NCBI RefSeq assembly: GCF_021650975.2
Contig: NZ_CP091285.1
Span: forward strand, 4,278,001-4,342,000
From: Flavobacterium jumunjinense
Lineage (GTDB): Bacteria; Bacteroidota; Bacteroidia; Flavobacteriales; Flavobacteriaceae
Length of the DNA: 64,000 bases
Direction of reading: 5' to 3'
Made by a program: the position numbers and the translations under genes. Positions 24,180 to 33,859 of this stretch are shown here, piece by piece. Numbering within the stretch: the stretch's first letter is position 1; every line of letters begins with the position of its first letter. The notes beneath the pieces were generated by a model. The model ran no database searches. It worked only from the letters and a program-made list of their open reading frames with translations, and was not told the origin of the DNA.

Positions 24180-25919
24180 ATGTTTGATATTGAAGTATTA
24201 AAAGAGAAGAAACTCTCTGATTTGCAAGAAATTGCTAAAGAAGCAAAAGTTAAAAAGTACCGAACACTAAAAAAAGAAGAATTGATTTATCAAATCTTAG
24301 ATGTTCAGGCTGCAAACCCCGATACAATTAAGACAAATGAAGCTCCGAAAGAAGAGCCAGCTGTTGAAAAACCTAAAAGGGCTAGAGTTTCAAATCCCAA
24401 AACACAAAAAAAAGCAGCTCCTCCTAAAGTTGCCCCTGTAAAGGAAGAAAAAGTTCAAATAGCAGAAACAAAAGAAGTTGAAAAACCAACTCCAACTAAA
24501 GCTATTAAGAAACCTGAAAATAAAAAGGACGAAAAAGAAAAACCTGCTTTAACTAAAGAGAAACTAGTCGTAGCGAAACCAGCTACTCCACCAGTTATTC
24601 CTAGCGAAAAAAGTAATGAAACTACACCTCCTTCTAAGGCTCCAATTGCCGAAAACAGTAGTACAGCTGCAAAATCAACTCCACTTTCAAAAAACAGCAA
24701 TCACAAAGCCAATCAAAACAATCCGAATCATCCAGCTTATAAAAAGCCCGCAACTAATAGTCCTGCGTCTACTAAAAGTAATTTTAGAGAAGCAGATTAT
24801 GAATTTGATGGAATTATTGAAAGTGAAGGTGTTTTAGAAATGATGCCTGATGGTTATGGTTTTCTTCGTTCTTCAGATTATAATTATTTAGCATCTCCTG
24901 ATGATATTTACCTATCTACCTCTCAAATTCGTTTGTTTGGGTTAAAAACAGGTGATACTGTAAAAGGAGTAGTTAGACCCCCAAAAGAAGGTGAAAAGTA
25001 TTTCCCTTTAGTAAAAGTATTAAAAATTAACGGTCATGATCCACAGGTTGTAAGAGATAGAGTTTCATTTGAACACCTTACTCCTATTTTTCCAAAAGAG
25101 AAGTTCAACCTTGCAGAAAAAGGAAGTACTTTATCTACTCGAATTATAGATTTGTTTTCTCCATTAGGAAAAGGACAAAGAGGTATGATTGTTGCTCAAC
25201 CAAAAACAGGTAAAACAATGTTACTTAAAGAGGTGGCAAATGCAATTGCTGCAAACCATCCTGAAGTGTACATGATTGTTTTACTTATTGATGAAAGACC
25301 TGAAGAGGTTACTGATATGCAACGTAGTGTTAAAGGTGAAGTTGTTGCTTCAACTTTTGACAGAGAACCACAAGAACATGTTAAGATTGCTAATATCGTT
25401 TTAGAAAAAGCAAAACGTTTAGTAGAGTGTGGACATGATGTTGTAATTCTTCTAGATTCGATTACTCGTTTAGCAAGAGCTTACAATACTGTTCAACCCG
25501 CTTCTGGAAAAGTATTAAGTGGTGGTGTAGATGCAAATGCTCTGCAAAAACCAAAACGTTTCTTTGGAGCTGCTCGTAATGTAGAAAATGGTGGTTCTTT
25601 AAGTATCATTGCAACTGCATTAACTGAAACTGGTTCAAAAATGGACGAAGTTATCTTTGAAGAATTTAAAGGAACTGGTAACATGGAATTACAATTGGAC
25701 AGAAGAATTTCCAACAAGCGTATTTTCCCTGCTATTGACTTAGTATCTTCTAGTACACGTAGAGATGATTTACTACTAGATGACACAACTATTCATAGAA
25801 TGTGGATTTTACGTAAGTATTTAGCAGACATGAACCCTATTGAAGCAATGGAATTTATTGAAAAAAGAATTAAAACGACTCGAAATAACGAAGAGTTTTT
25901 GATTTCAATGAATGAATAA
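24180..25919 (+). CDS. rho: Transcription termination factor Rho
   Basis: The 579-residue hexameric RNA helicase ends transcription at Rho-dependent sites. Residues 1-45 are a SAP-like/Rho-N helical domain ([20 protein letters not shown]). Residues ~50-200 form a Lys/Pro/Thr/Ala-rich insert typical of Bacteroidota. The RNA-binding cold-shock domain follows ([16 protein letters not shown]), then the ATPase with Walker [30 protein letters not shown] and the Q/R loops. It is about 160 residues longer than E. coli Rho because of the insert. A strong terminator lies directly after the gene. Confidence 0.97.
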   Translation: MFDIEVLKEKKLSDLQEIAKEAKVKKYRTLKKEELIYQILDVQAANPDTIKTNEAPKEEPAVEKPKRARVSNPKTQKKAAPPKVAPVKEEKVQIAETKEVEKPTPTKAIKKPENKKDEKEKPALTKEKLVVAKPATPPVIPSEKSNETTPPSKAPIAENSSTAAKSTPLSKNSNHKANQNNPNHPAYKKPATNSPASTKSNFREADYEFDGIIESEGVLEMMPDGYGFLRSSDYNYLASPDDIYLSTSQIRLFGLKTGDTVKGVVRPPKEGEKYFPLVKVLKINGHDPQVVRDRVSFEHLTPIFPKEKFNLAEKGSTLSTRIIDLFSPLGKGQRGMIVAQPKTGKTMLLKEVANAIAANHPEVYMIVLLIDERPEEVTDMQRSVKGEVVASTFDREPQEHVKIANIVLEKAKRLVECGHDVVILLDSITRLARAYNTVQPASGKVLSGGVDANALQKPKRFFGAARNVENGGSLSIIATALTETGSKMDEVIFEEFKGTGNMELQLDRRISNKRIFPAIDLVSSSTRRDDLLLDDTTIHRMWILRKYLADMNPIEAMEFIEKRIKTTRNNEEFLISMNE

Positions 25920-25936
25920 AGATATTTTAAAAAACA

Positions 25937-25974
25937 AAAAAAAGGCTTTCAAAACAAATTGAAAGCCTTTTTTT
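25937..25974 (+). terminator. Terminator of rho (also usable from the - strand)
   Basis: AAAGGCTTTCAA (25941-25952) pairs with TTGAAAGCCTTT (25959-25970), flanked by A and T runs. Confidence 0.9.
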
Positions 25975-25991
25975 CGCTCTTTTTTATAGAA

Positions 25992-26708
25992 TTAAAACGT
26001 TTCTACCTTCTTTAATTCTTTTTCTAATTGAAAAACCTTATTCGTCCAAATTTCTACTTCTTCTTTAGCAAAATTTATATCTTTAATTCTATCATTCACA
26101 TTTCCATAATCTCGATTTTCATAAGCAGTCTTCAATATTTTTTTTGCTTTAGAAAGATTTTCAAGCGCTTCTAAAACTGAGTTAGAAAGTTGCATAATCT
26201 GATGTTGTTTCTTACCGATTTCTTCTTCTAATTTTTTCTCATACTCCATGAATTCATAATTTGCATTCATCTCGTTCAATCTATAAATAGAATCTTCTAA
26301 AAGCCTTATTTTATTATTGTTTTTTATTATCAATTCTTCTTTTAAAAGATTTTCTTTTTCACTTGCTTTTTGAAAATGAAAAAACAAAAAGAATGTAGTT
26401 ATTACAATCACCAGAATAACAAGCACATAACTCAAGAATAGTTTCTTATTAACTTTTATGAACTCTTCAGCTTTTCTCTGATTTCCATCAACTAAGTAAT
26501 CAATATTTGGAGGAATAACATCTATACTATTCATGAATGATTTGGATTGCAAGAATTCTTTTAATTCAAGAATTTCAGAAGCTGGCTGCCAATCCTCTTT
26601 ACCTTCGTACCATATTAATGTTTTTTCATTTATTTCATGATCTATTAAATCAGAAAAATTTAAAGGCCCTATTTTTTTATCATCGGAAATAATATAAATC
26701 GATTTCAT
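25992..26708 (-). CDS. GYF_2 (DUF4339) domain membrane protein with coiled coil
   Basis: I take the start at MKSIYIISDDKKIG (26708), three codons inside the longest frame. Residues ~3-50 are a GYF_2/DUF4339 module (KKIGPLNFSDLIDHEINEKT, LIWYEGKEDWQPASEI). One membrane helix follows (LFLSYVLVILVIVITTFFLF; about 90-112), then a long charged coiled coil to the C-terminus. GYF-type domains bind proline-rich peptides or act as adaptors; the partner is unknown. It is convergent with rho across a shared hairpin. Confidence 0.75.
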   Translation of the reverse strand: MKSIYIISDDKKIGPLNFSDLIDHEINEKTLIWYEGKEDWQPASEILELKEFLQSKSFMNSIDVIPPNIDYLVDGNQRKAEEFIKVNKKLFLSYVLVILVIVITTFFLFFHFQKASEKENLLKEELIIKNNNKIRLLEDSIYRLNEMNANYEFMEYEKKLEEEIGKKQHQIMQLSNSVLEALENLSKAKKILKTAYENRDYGNVNDRIKDINFAKEEVEIWTNKVFQLEKELKKVETF

Positions 26709-26844
26709 TTTATGCATTTGATTAATAGTATTATTTTTAGTTTTTGTCTTTTCTAAATAGTAGAATAATTGTACAAAAAATAATTAATCAAATTTAAGTC
26801 TTTGAAATTTTATTAAAACAGGTATTTTTACGTGTTTTTGATAA

Positions 26845-26880
26845 AATAAAAAAAACAGAGACAACTTAACGCTATCTCTG
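26845..26880 (-). terminator. Terminator of the 26906 gene
   Basis: On the - strand CAGAGATAG ... TTGTCTCTG forms a stem (CAGAGA at 26880-26875 with TCTCTG at 26861-26856) followed by a run of about nine T. Confidence 0.7.
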
Positions 26881-26905
26881 CTCACTTTTTGATGGACATT
26901 GTAAT

Positions 26906-27694
26906 TTATTCACACCAAACTGTCAAATTAACTACTATTACTCCATCCACATTCTCTAAATTTCTAGAAAGTGTGACATTAGAAGAAGAAGTTCCACAAA
27001 AATAATCATCATAAGAATCAAAAGTATAATTCCCTGGGTTTAATGCCAAAAAACAACTACCATCTTGGCTATCTGGATAAATATATTCTCCAGTAGCTGT
27101 ATTATAACAATAAAATCCAGCTGAATATACTGTTGCGTTTCCATTACTATCGATTGCTTGAATACAAACTTTATATGGCTTTACTGATTTTTTTAATCCT
27201 TCAATGATCTCAATTATAATTACAGACTTGTCATTTTGACAATTCACTATTCTTCGCAATTGCGACACATATTGTAATGCTTCTTGATTGTTATTGTTTT
27301 CAATAGCATTAAGAATAGTCGTTTTTAATATTGTAATTTCTTTATTCAAATAGACCAACTTCTTTGCAGCCTTTTCAATTTCTAAAGTAGAAAAAGAAAT
27401 CGTAGTTTCATTACTTGCTAAAGCTACATAATCAATAATTTCATGTGAAAGGTTTACAATTTGATTGGTATAATCATTTATTCTTGATTCAAAAAGTGTC
27501 GCATTAGGGTTTCCAAGAATCACAATCTCTTTAGACAATTGATTCATTGCATTATTTACACTAAACACTTCTTCTTGAATATTCTCTGAAGATTGCATAG
27601 CATAATCTAGGTTTTGAGCAACATTAGATTGTGCAATAGTTACATTCATTGTAAAAACAGTAAGGACAATAGCGATAAAAGTAGATTTTTTCAT
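26906..27694 (-). CDS. Secreted protein with helical N-half and a C-terminal domain shared with 8778-9185
   Basis: The 262-residue product has a signal peptide (MKKSTFIAIVLTVFTMNVTIAQ). A helical, Asn/Glu-rich region (about 25-150) with amphipathic repeats such as NAMNQLSKEIVILGN comes next. A Cys-containing beta domain (about 170-262) ends the protein, with YKVCIQAIDSNGNAT, YCYNTATGEY, SCFLALNPGNYTFDSYDDYF and VVNLTVWCE. The last ~90 residues align with the lipoprotein at 8778-9185, with Cys at positions where that protein has none. Family not recognised. It is exported; a surface or periplasmic role is inferred. It is a single gene with its own terminator. Confidence 0.75.
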   Translation of the reverse strand: MKKSTFIAIVLTVFTMNVTIAQSNVAQNLDYAMQSSENIQEEVFSVNNAMNQLSKEIVILGNPNATLFESRINDYTNQIVNLSHEIIDYVALASNETTISFSTLEIEKAAKKLVYLNKEITILKTTILNAIENNNNQEALQYVSQLRRIVNCQNDKSVIIIEIIEGLKKSVKPYKVCIQAIDSNGNATVYSAGFYCYNTATGEYIYPDSQDGSCFLALNPGNYTFDSYDDYFCGTSSSNVTLSRNLENVDGVIVVNLTVWCE

Positions 27695-27853
27695 GTTTGT
27701 TTATTTTAATTATTTGTTACTTCAAAAGTAGTTTCATTCTTAAAATAAACTGTTTCACTAACATTAACATATCTTTATCATCAAATGCAATTAGAAGTTA
27801 TTTTTAACTTTAATGAACAATTTAATAATTTAAGATTAACTCTATTTCTGTTT

Positions 27854-29044
27854 TTAATTATTCATAGGACTAAAGGCTTTAAATAATACATCATTAGAAT
27901 CTGATATTGATAACTGACTTCCTGAGTCTGAATCCCATGTCCAAAGTAACCATCCATCTATACCGTAAGAGTTAACGCAATCATTCCTCCAATTTAATAA
28001 TTGATTCTTAGCAACATCAATATTAATTGTCTGATCTTCTACGATACCAAATTCACCCAGGATGATTAATTTTTCAGTATTTTGACTTATTTCAAAATAA
28101 TCTATATACTCACTCAACGAATGCTGTTCTGGATACATGTGTAAATCGACAAAATCCAATTCAGAATTTTGTATTGCAATAACCGAAGGTTTACCTAGAG
28201 GTTCAGGTCCATAAAAACCAACCGCAACCAAAGCTTCAGCATCTACTTCTTTTATACTATTACGAACATTTGTAGACCAATAAACAAAACTTGCTTGCAT
28301 CAACGCTTCTTTATCTGTAGCAATCGCCATATTATAATCTATTCCATTTGGATGATGAACAATTCCAGAAGAACTATTAAAAGGAGCATGTGAAGGATGA
28401 TAGAAAAACTCGTTTCTTATTTCATAGGCTAAAATTGTCTGCAAAGAGACGTTTGCGTTTTTTAATTGAACAATCAAAGATTGCCAGAAGTTTTTTTCTA
28501 ATTCAATTTCACTATTAAAAACATATTGTTTATTCCACCACCAAATATCATCTTCACTTTGCAAAACTGTTCCATACGCTGTTAACGGAATCATATCGGT
28601 CGTTATTATTACTCCAATTCCGTGCTTTTCTGCTTTGATTAAGAAATCAACAATAGCAGCAACATATGAAGTATTTAAATCCCCGTTAGCATTGGCAACC
28701 AAAAGTGGATTTATAAAAACTCTAACAGTATTATAGTTTTCGTTTTTAAGCTTTATCAGTAATGAATTACTTGCATCAGAATTATAATAATCAGGTTTAA
28801 ATGTTATATGGTTTGTGATTTGAATTCCGTTCCATGTAAACTCACCTACATGTGTATAATTATAGCCTTTGGGTACAAATTTTTTATTATTTCCTTTATC
28901 ATAGAATTCTTGTTTCCCAATACTATTAATACGTATTCCAATTCTACCTATCTTAGGTTTTGTATTGTTTTCAACAGTCATACTTTCATCAAGACAAGAT
29001 GACACGAACAAACAAATAATAATATTTAGCACAATTGTTTTCAT
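27854..29044 (-). CDS. Lipoprotein glycoside hydrolase, GH5-like (clan A)
   Basis: The 396-residue protein opens with a lipoprotein signal ending VSSC (Cys17) and continues into a TIM-barrel hydrolase. FVPKGYNYTHVGEF and YNTVRVFINPLLVAN match early strands. ILAYEIRNEFFYHP holds the probable acid/base Glu212 (R-N-E motif). DFVDLHMYPEQ fits strand six, and LIILGEFGIVED holds the probable nucleophile Glu331. Clan-A members such as GH5 cellulases and mannanases hydrolyse beta-glycans with retention. The substrate is not evident. It is surface-anchored, standing alone between two secreted-protein genes. Confidence 0.8.
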   Translation of the reverse strand: MKTIVLNIIICLFVSSCLDESMTVENNTKPKIGRIGIRINSIGKQEFYDKGNNKKFVPKGYNYTHVGEFTWNGIQITNHITFKPDYYNSDASNSLLIKLKNENYNTVRVFINPLLVANANGDLNTSYVAAIVDFLIKAEKHGIGVIITTDMIPLTAYGTVLQSEDDIWWWNKQYVFNSEIELEKNFWQSLIVQLKNANVSLQTILAYEIRNEFFYHPSHAPFNSSSGIVHHPNGIDYNMAIATDKEALMQASFVYWSTNVRNSIKEVDAEALVAVGFYGPEPLGKPSVIAIQNSELDFVDLHMYPEQHSLSEYIDYFEISQNTEKLIILGEFGIVEDQTINIDVAKNQLLNWRNDCVNSYGIDGWLLWTWDSDSGSQLSISDSNDVLFKAFSPMNN

Positions 29045-29137
29045 AATAAATAAAAAACTAAAAATACATTTTTTCTAATCAATCAGAATAGTTTTGACTA
29101 ATAAATTATATAAATAGCATTTCTTTACTACAACAAA

Positions 29138-29173
29138 AAAAACACCTAGCATACTGAAATGCTAAGTGTTTTT
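29138..29173 (-). terminator. Terminator of the T9SS/fibre operon
   Basis: AAAAACACCTAGCAT and ATGCTAAGTGTTTTT pair (one C-A mismatch) just past the stop at 29195 on the - strand. Confidence 0.75.
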
Positions 29174-29194
29174 AAAATTTGTATTCTTTTTTAT

Positions 29195-30544
29195 TTATTG
29201 ACCGTCTGCGTTATTTTTTCTTTTATCTACAGCAGCTGCTTCTTTCATTAATTTTTGATTTCTTACAAAAGTTTCTGATTGCTCTTTCCCAGCTCCATAT
29301 AATTCTGGATGTAAATAAGTTCCTTTAAATTCTTTTTCTTTTTCAGGAACAATTCTATTTTCATTTGCAAATTTATCAGCTCTTACTGCTGTTATTTGCC
29401 AGCTTACCTCAACATTTGGAGTACTTGTTTGAATTACAAATTTATTTCCTGTAACTTTCTCTTTAACAATTGCTTGAGCAAAAGTTCCAATTGTAGTTAA
29501 TTGATATCTAAAATCTTTATTTGCTGCTTCAAAATAAGAAGGTAAAGTCACTGTAACATAACCATTAGTATCAGTTTTTGCATTTCCTGAATAAATATTC
29601 ATCATTTCTGGAGATTCTACAAAACTATGTACTAAGTATTGATTTTTAGGATCTAATGGGTGATCAATTTTAAAAGTACCACCACCTTTTGCGATGTTAC
29701 CAGTTACGTTTAAGTCTCCTGTAATTGTTACATTACCCGTAAAATCTGAATTACCATCAACAGAAAGCTGAGTTGTTGGATTAGTATTATAATTTAATCC
29801 TAATCTTAATTGTCTCATATTAGAATATCCACTTCTGTTGAATCTTGCAATTGTATCTGGAGCAGAACATCCACCAATAAAATACAGACTATTAGCTGCA
29901 CCATTATGTTGAATCTTAAGACCACACTCAGCAGCATAAGTAGCGTCTTCTACAAAATGTAACTCTCCAGAATTAACATTATTAAAACCTCCATTATTAC
30001 CAATTGCAGCTTTAGGAGATGCATTAGTAGAAACTACGAAATTTATATTAGAATTTGGTACACTTGAACCAACAACAACACTACCTGCATTTGTATTTCT
30101 TATATTATTACCATTTGTATTCCATTCAGCACCAGCAACTCCTCCAGAGTTCTTAGCGAATAATGCATAAGGAACGCTCAATAATTGGCTTGCACCCGTA
30201 ATTGTATATGCAGTTCCTCCTAATGGATCAATTTCAGATTTTATAAAATAAGAATCCGAAGACCAATCAATCGTTGTGAAATCTCCTGAAACTACTGTTC
30301 CACTTCCAATTTCAACACTTACTAATCCGTTTGCGTTTGTTGTTGGTGTTTGTGTTTCTACATAAACTGCCGTCCCTGTAGATGTTGTTTGAAGAATACT
30401 TATTTGCATTCCAACTGCAGTTGATACTACTAGTGCATCACTAGCGTCTCTAACTACTGCTTGATAACTCATTTTCTCTGGAGCTTGTCCAAAAACTGTA
30501 AGGGAAATTAATAGCGTTGCTAAAAGTGTGTATAATTTTTTCAT
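29195..30544 (-). CDS. Secreted fibre-like protein of Bacteroidota surface operons
   Basis: A 449-residue protein with a signal peptide (MKKLYTLLATLLISLTVFGQ), then PEKMSYQAVVRDASDALVV, the standard opening of a large Bacteroidota family of surface proteins resembling phage tail-fibre or collar proteins. Gly/Asn/Thr-rich strands (TQLSVDGNSDFTGNVTITGD) lead to a C-terminal domain with GNAKTDTNGYVTVTLPSYF and EVSWQITAVRADKFANENR. The last ~40 residues are charged. It lies 5 bp after the T9SS sorting-domain gene and is clearly in the same operon. Function unknown; adhesion or matrix is plausible. Confidence 0.78.
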   Translation of the reverse strand: MKKLYTLLATLLISLTVFGQAPEKMSYQAVVRDASDALVVSTAVGMQISILQTTSTGTAVYVETQTPTTNANGLVSVEIGSGTVVSGDFTTIDWSSDSYFIKSEIDPLGGTAYTITGASQLLSVPYALFAKNSGGVAGAEWNTNGNNIRNTNAGSVVVGSSVPNSNINFVVSTNASPKAAIGNNGGFNNVNSGELHFVEDATYAAECGLKIQHNGAANSLYFIGGCSAPDTIARFNRSGYSNMRQLRLGLNYNTNPTTQLSVDGNSDFTGNVTITGDLNVTGNIAKGGGTFKIDHPLDPKNQYLVHSFVESPEMMNIYSGNAKTDTNGYVTVTLPSYFEAANKDFRYQLTTIGTFAQAIVKEKVTGNKFVIQTSTPNVEVSWQITAVRADKFANENRIVPEKEKEFKGTYLHPELYGAGKEQSETFVRNQKLMKEAAAVDKRKNNADGQ

Positions 30545-30549
30545 AGACT

Positions 30550-31041
30550 TTATTTTTTAATGATTTTGAATGTTTTAACTTCTTTATTTTGATTTAATAT
30601 TTTTAGGAAATAGATAGCAGAAGGCAATGAAGAAACAGCTATGTTTGTTTCATTGGTAAGAATTTTTTCATCCTTTAATACTCTTCCGTTTGCATCTAGA
30701 ATTTGAAAATTTAAGACTAGGTCATTCTCATTAGTCAAATTTAATGTTAAATCATTAACTGTCGGATTTGGATATATTTTCAAATCTTTAATTAATCCCG
30801 CAAAATCTTCAGTCCCTAAAACTTCTGAGATTTCAAACGGTTGTTGTACTCCTTCTGACACACTCCCATTTGAGCCTGTATATGTCATGTATACAACTTG
30901 CCCTACTGAGTAGGAAGCTGAACCATTCGAACCTGCTAAATCTCCTCCCGACGAGTTTACAGATTCTTGTGCTAAACAATTGGCGACGCTAAACGTGAAG
31001 CAGACAACTGTTAGAAAAGATAATCTTTTGCTTTTAGTCAT
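30550..31041 (-). CDS. T9SS type A sorting-domain protein
   Basis: The 163-residue product has a signal peptide, a short Ser/Gly repeat region (SSGGDLAGSNGSASYSVGQV) with SEGVQQPFEI, and a type IX secretion C-terminal sorting domain (about 88-163): LKIYPNPTVNDLTLNL, FQILDANGRVLKDEKI, LPSAIYFLKILNQNKEVKTF and a terminal KIIKK. The sorting domain is recognised by the type IX machinery at the outer membrane and then removed. It is the first gene of a two-gene - strand operon with the fibre-like protein. Most of the mature protein is the tag plus a small linker, so it may serve its partner. Confidence 0.88.
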   Translation of the reverse strand: MTKSKRLSFLTVVCFTFSVANCLAQESVNSSGGDLAGSNGSASYSVGQVVYMTYTGSNGSVSEGVQQPFEISEVLGTEDFAGLIKDLKIYPNPTVNDLTLNLTNENDLVLNFQILDANGRVLKDEKILTNETNIAVSSLPSAIYFLKILNQNKEVKTFKIIKK

Positions 31042-31411
31042 AAATAAAATAATTTTGATTAATACTCTTTTTTTTTAATCTCGAAACTCAATAACTTGAA
31101 TTACATTTTTAATACAATAATTGTTAAAAAAACAAATTAGTGATTATTAATTATGTTAAATTTAGTTAAAAAAAAAAAAACAATAAAAATAACACAAAAA
31201 GATGTTTTTTTTTTAATACTGTAAAATTAGCACAAAGTAAACCCCATTTTATAGGTAGAATTACCTGTTTTACAAAAAAAAAGCCCAAGAAAAATCTCGA
31301 GACCTCATAACAAACATATAAACAACACTTTGAGCTTAAACAAATACTCTTTTTAAAAAATCACCAATACAGAAATAATTAGCTATCCGTTAAGTAACTG
31401 GAAATAAACCT
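31042..31411. other. Intergenic stretch, no gene seen
   Basis: Very AT-rich with two long homopolymer runs (A13 near 31169 and T10-11 near 31205). I see no ORF, RNA gene or clear promoter with proper spacing. It must carry the promoter for the T9SS operon on the - strand. Confidence 0.4.
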
Positions 31412-31447
31412 AAAAATCCTGATTAAGAAAACTTAACCAGGATTTTT
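31412..31447 (-). terminator. Terminator after the AlkB-like gene
   Basis: AAAAATCCTG (31412-31421) pairs with CAGGATTTTT (31438-31447), extended by ATTAAG/CTTAA. T or A runs at both ends allow bidirectional use. Confidence 0.85.
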
Positions 31448-31494
31448 AAAATATAGTTTGAAATAATCTCTAAATGTTTTAGTAACCTTTAACT

Positions 31495-32082
31495 CTATTT
31501 AAAGCTTGGTTCTCTAAAAGTTATATTTATTCTTGGGTTCTTATATTTTGAGTTTTGTGGCAAACTATGCATATATCGATCTTGTGCATGATCTTTCATT
31601 ATCAATAAACTCCCATTAGCTAGTTCTAAGGAATAGACCTCATCGGTTTCGTTTGATTTAAAACAAAACTCACGAACTTCTCCTAAACTAATGGAAGGCA
31701 GAATTGTTTTATACCCAGATGTTTGCTGATCAAAATGATAAGGAGCAAAGTATTCGCCATTAGGATAATAAATACACATCGCCAATTCAAACTCTTTATC
31801 TAGAAGTGTTTCTACTCGTTCCTTTATTTTTTTCATTGCTCCTGACCAAACATGTACTTTTCCATGAATATTTTCAGGATGACTGTTGATCTCGATTAAT
31901 CTTTCAGATGCAAATAATATCTTAAAACTATCAGTTCTTATCAACTTCCCTCCCGCTTCAATTATTAATCTTGAATTTTCAATATTATATTCATTTATAA
32001 GTACTTCATAGAGTTCTTTTGCTTCTTCATGATTTAAAAAATCGCTTATATACTCTACAGAGCAGTTTAATGGTAATTTCAA
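31495..32082 (-). CDS. AlkB-like 2-oxoglutarate/Fe(II) dioxygenase
   Basis: The 195-residue protein has the iron triad His116-x-Asp118 (PYHFDQQ) and His172 (YMHSLPQ). The 2-oxoglutarate-binding pair Arg184 and Arg190 (PRINITFR) is spaced R-x5-R exactly as in AlkB dealkylases. The central TILPSISLGEVREFCFK is typical of the family. AlkB enzymes remove methyl groups from damaged bases by oxidation; some relatives act on RNA or protein. It is a single gene with its own terminator, and no ada gene is nearby. The catalytic set is complete. Confidence 0.85.
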   Translation of the reverse strand: MKLPLNCSVEYISDFLNHEEAKELYEVLINEYNIENSRLIIEAGGKLIRTDSFKILFASERLIEINSHPENIHGKVHVWSGAMKKIKERVETLLDKEFELAMCIYYPNGEYFAPYHFDQQTSGYKTILPSISLGEVREFCFKSNETDEVYSLELANGSLLIMKDHAQDRYMHSLPQNSKYKNPRINITFREPSFK

Positions 32083-32268
32083 TTGTGATTTTTTTAGTTT
32101 GTGTATATTGTAAATATATGATTAAAAACTAACTGTTTTTGATGTTTAAAAAAAGGTTTACCTATCCCTATAGTAACTCATGTAAATGCATTATTACTCT
32201 AAATGTATAAAATTTAGGTAAAAAAAGACCATTTAAACGTAGCCTAAAAGAAATGATTATTTTTAAAT

Positions 32269-33216
32269 CTATTTTTCACGTTTAAAAATCTCCTTAACTG
32301 CTTCTTGATAAGCTCTTGGACTAGATGCTTTTTTAATTTTTTTAAGTGTTTTTTGCGGATCGGAAAATGAATTTGAAAAATAGCCCCAAAAGCCTAACAT
32401 TTTCATTTTTATAGGTGTTGGTCCAGAAAGAGCCGCGTCATATTCATGGTAAATCGTATCATGAAATTCGCTAAAAATTTCCCATCTGTCTTTTGGATAT
32501 TCTGTAGTATCATTTTTTATCATGCTTGGTAAAAAAGGATCTGCAATTAAGCCTCTACCAATCATAAAATGATCTATTTTAGGAAAACGTAGTTTCATTT
32601 CTCTATATTTTGTTACAGAAGTAATGTCTCCGTTATAATATAGTTTATGTTTAGTATTTTCTGTACAACGTTGAAATGCCTCTAAATTGACCCCTCCATT
32701 ATAAAGTTGTTTACCAATTCGAGCATGAATCGCAATATTTTTTAAAGGGTATTGATCTAGAATAGGAAAAACATCTAGAATTTCTTCTGGGTTTTCATAC
32801 CCCATACGCATTTTCATAGAAACAATTACATCTGTTTCATTATGCACACGATTTAGAATATGATCAATTTTTGCTGGGTCGCAAATGAGTCCAGAACCCA
32901 TACCTCGTTTAGTAACCATAGGATAAGGACAACCCAAATTCCAATTAAGCTCTTTATAACCTAGTTCTTGAATATATTTAACGACAAATAAAAATTCATC
33001 GGCATCATTTGTCATTACTTGAGGAATAACTTCAAGTGTATCGTTATTTTCTAGTTGCAAATCACGTTGATAAGCATTCTTAATAACTAGTTTTCCATCT
33101 AAACGAATATAAGGAGCGTAATAGGTATCAATACCACCAAAATATTTATGTTGTGCATTTCTAAAACGGAAATCGGTAAAGCCTTGTAAAGGAGACGAAA
33201 GTAGGGTAATACTCAT
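32269..33216 (-). CDS. tRNA-dihydrouridine synthase family protein
   Basis: The 315-residue FMN enzyme reduces uridines in tRNA D-loops. It begins LLSSPLQGFTDFRFRNAQ, has the catalytic Cys96 in ELNWNLGCPYPMVTKRGMGS, FMN contacts at VSMKMRMGYENPEE and AIHARIGKQLYNGGV, and DHFMIGRGLIADPFLP. Length fits the DusB/C type. A TATCTTTG -7 box lies on the - strand just upstream (33240-33233). Which tRNA position it modifies cannot be told. Confidence 0.92.
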   Translation of the reverse strand: MSITLLSSPLQGFTDFRFRNAQHKYFGGIDTYYAPYIRLDGKLVIKNAYQRDLQLENNDTLEVIPQVMTNDADEFLFVVKYIQELGYKELNWNLGCPYPMVTKRGMGSGLICDPAKIDHILNRVHNETDVIVSMKMRMGYENPEEILDVFPILDQYPLKNIAIHARIGKQLYNGGVNLEAFQRCTENTKHKLYYNGDITSVTKYREMKLRFPKIDHFMIGRGLIADPFLPSMIKNDTTEYPKDRWEIFSEFHDTIYHEYDAALSGPTPIKMKMLGFWGYFSNSFSDPQKTLKKIKKASSPRAYQEAVKEIFKREK

Positions 33217-33285
33217 ATATTAAATTGAAAAGCAAAGATAGTAGAAATTTGTTTGTGCATTTTTAAAATATTAGAGCCTCTGTTT

Positions 33286-33534
33286 TTATTTCCTATCTCC
33301 TTCAATAGCTAAAACCAGTTCTTTCAAATACATGAATTCTTCTTCTGAAAAAAAAGAAGCTATATCATCGCATTCTTTAAAAAAACTTTGATGACAATTA
33401 GTGCTTATATTTCTGAAACAAGCACTTAATAAAAGTATTATACCAACAGAGTCGTATATTCCATCTCCTCCAAAATTTGTCCATTCTTTTAGATAATGTT
33501 CAAGTTCTTCAAATGAATTAAAAGTTTGTTTCAT
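33286..33534 (-). CDS. Small hypothetical protein beside toxin-immunity-like remnants
   Basis: An 82-residue soluble protein (SFEELEHYLKEWTNFGGDGI, YDSVGIILLLSACFRNISTN, FFSEEEFMYLKELVLAIEGD). I do not recognise the family. Its start overlaps the 3' end of a 5'-truncated frame (33518-33814) by 17 bases, as in coupled toxin-immunity or cassette genes. An Imm17-like gene lies just upstream. The context suggests an immunity-type accessory protein; this is inference. Confidence 0.6.
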   Translation of the reverse strand: MKQTFNSFEELEHYLKEWTNFGGDGIYDSVGIILLLSACFRNISTNCHQSFFKECDDIASFFSEEEFMYLKELVLAIEGDRK

Positions 33535-33814
33535 AATTAATTTTTAAATATTCAATTTGATATTGAGACAACCATAATAAAACTGGATATTTCGATTTAG
33601 CAGCTGGTTTTGGTATAGCTGTATCATTCTCCAAATCAACATCTGATAGATTTCTGGTTAAAAATTTCTCATTCTTAAAATCAGTAGAAACAGATTTTGT
33701 TTCATATAATTTTATACAATCCGAAACATTTACTTTTTCTCTAAATTGTTTATTTGCTCCAGAGATTGCAGCAATATCGTAAAGATAATTTGCTGAAATA
33801 ATATGTCCAGTTTG
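33518..33814 (-). pseudogene. 5'-truncated coding remnant (toxin-like context)
   Basis: On the - strand a 98-codon frame with no ATG follows a TGA and reads QTGHIISANYLYDIAAISGA, then NKQFREKVNVSDCIKLYETK, SKYPVLLWLSQYQIEYLKIN and YETNF before the stop at 33518-33520. It is protein-like throughout but lacks an N-terminus, so it looks like the end of a larger gene removed by deletion. I cannot name the family. It lies between an Imm17-like gene and a small hypothetical gene. Confidence 0.6.
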
Positions 33815-33859
33815 TCAAATTAAGTTATGTTATTTTCATTACATATTCTTAATTTTTCT

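Noticed and set aside
24455..24837. Frames opposite and beside the rho N-terminal insert
   Set aside because: Low-complexity Lys/Pro/Thr codons open other frames by composition; rho is intact through this stretch.
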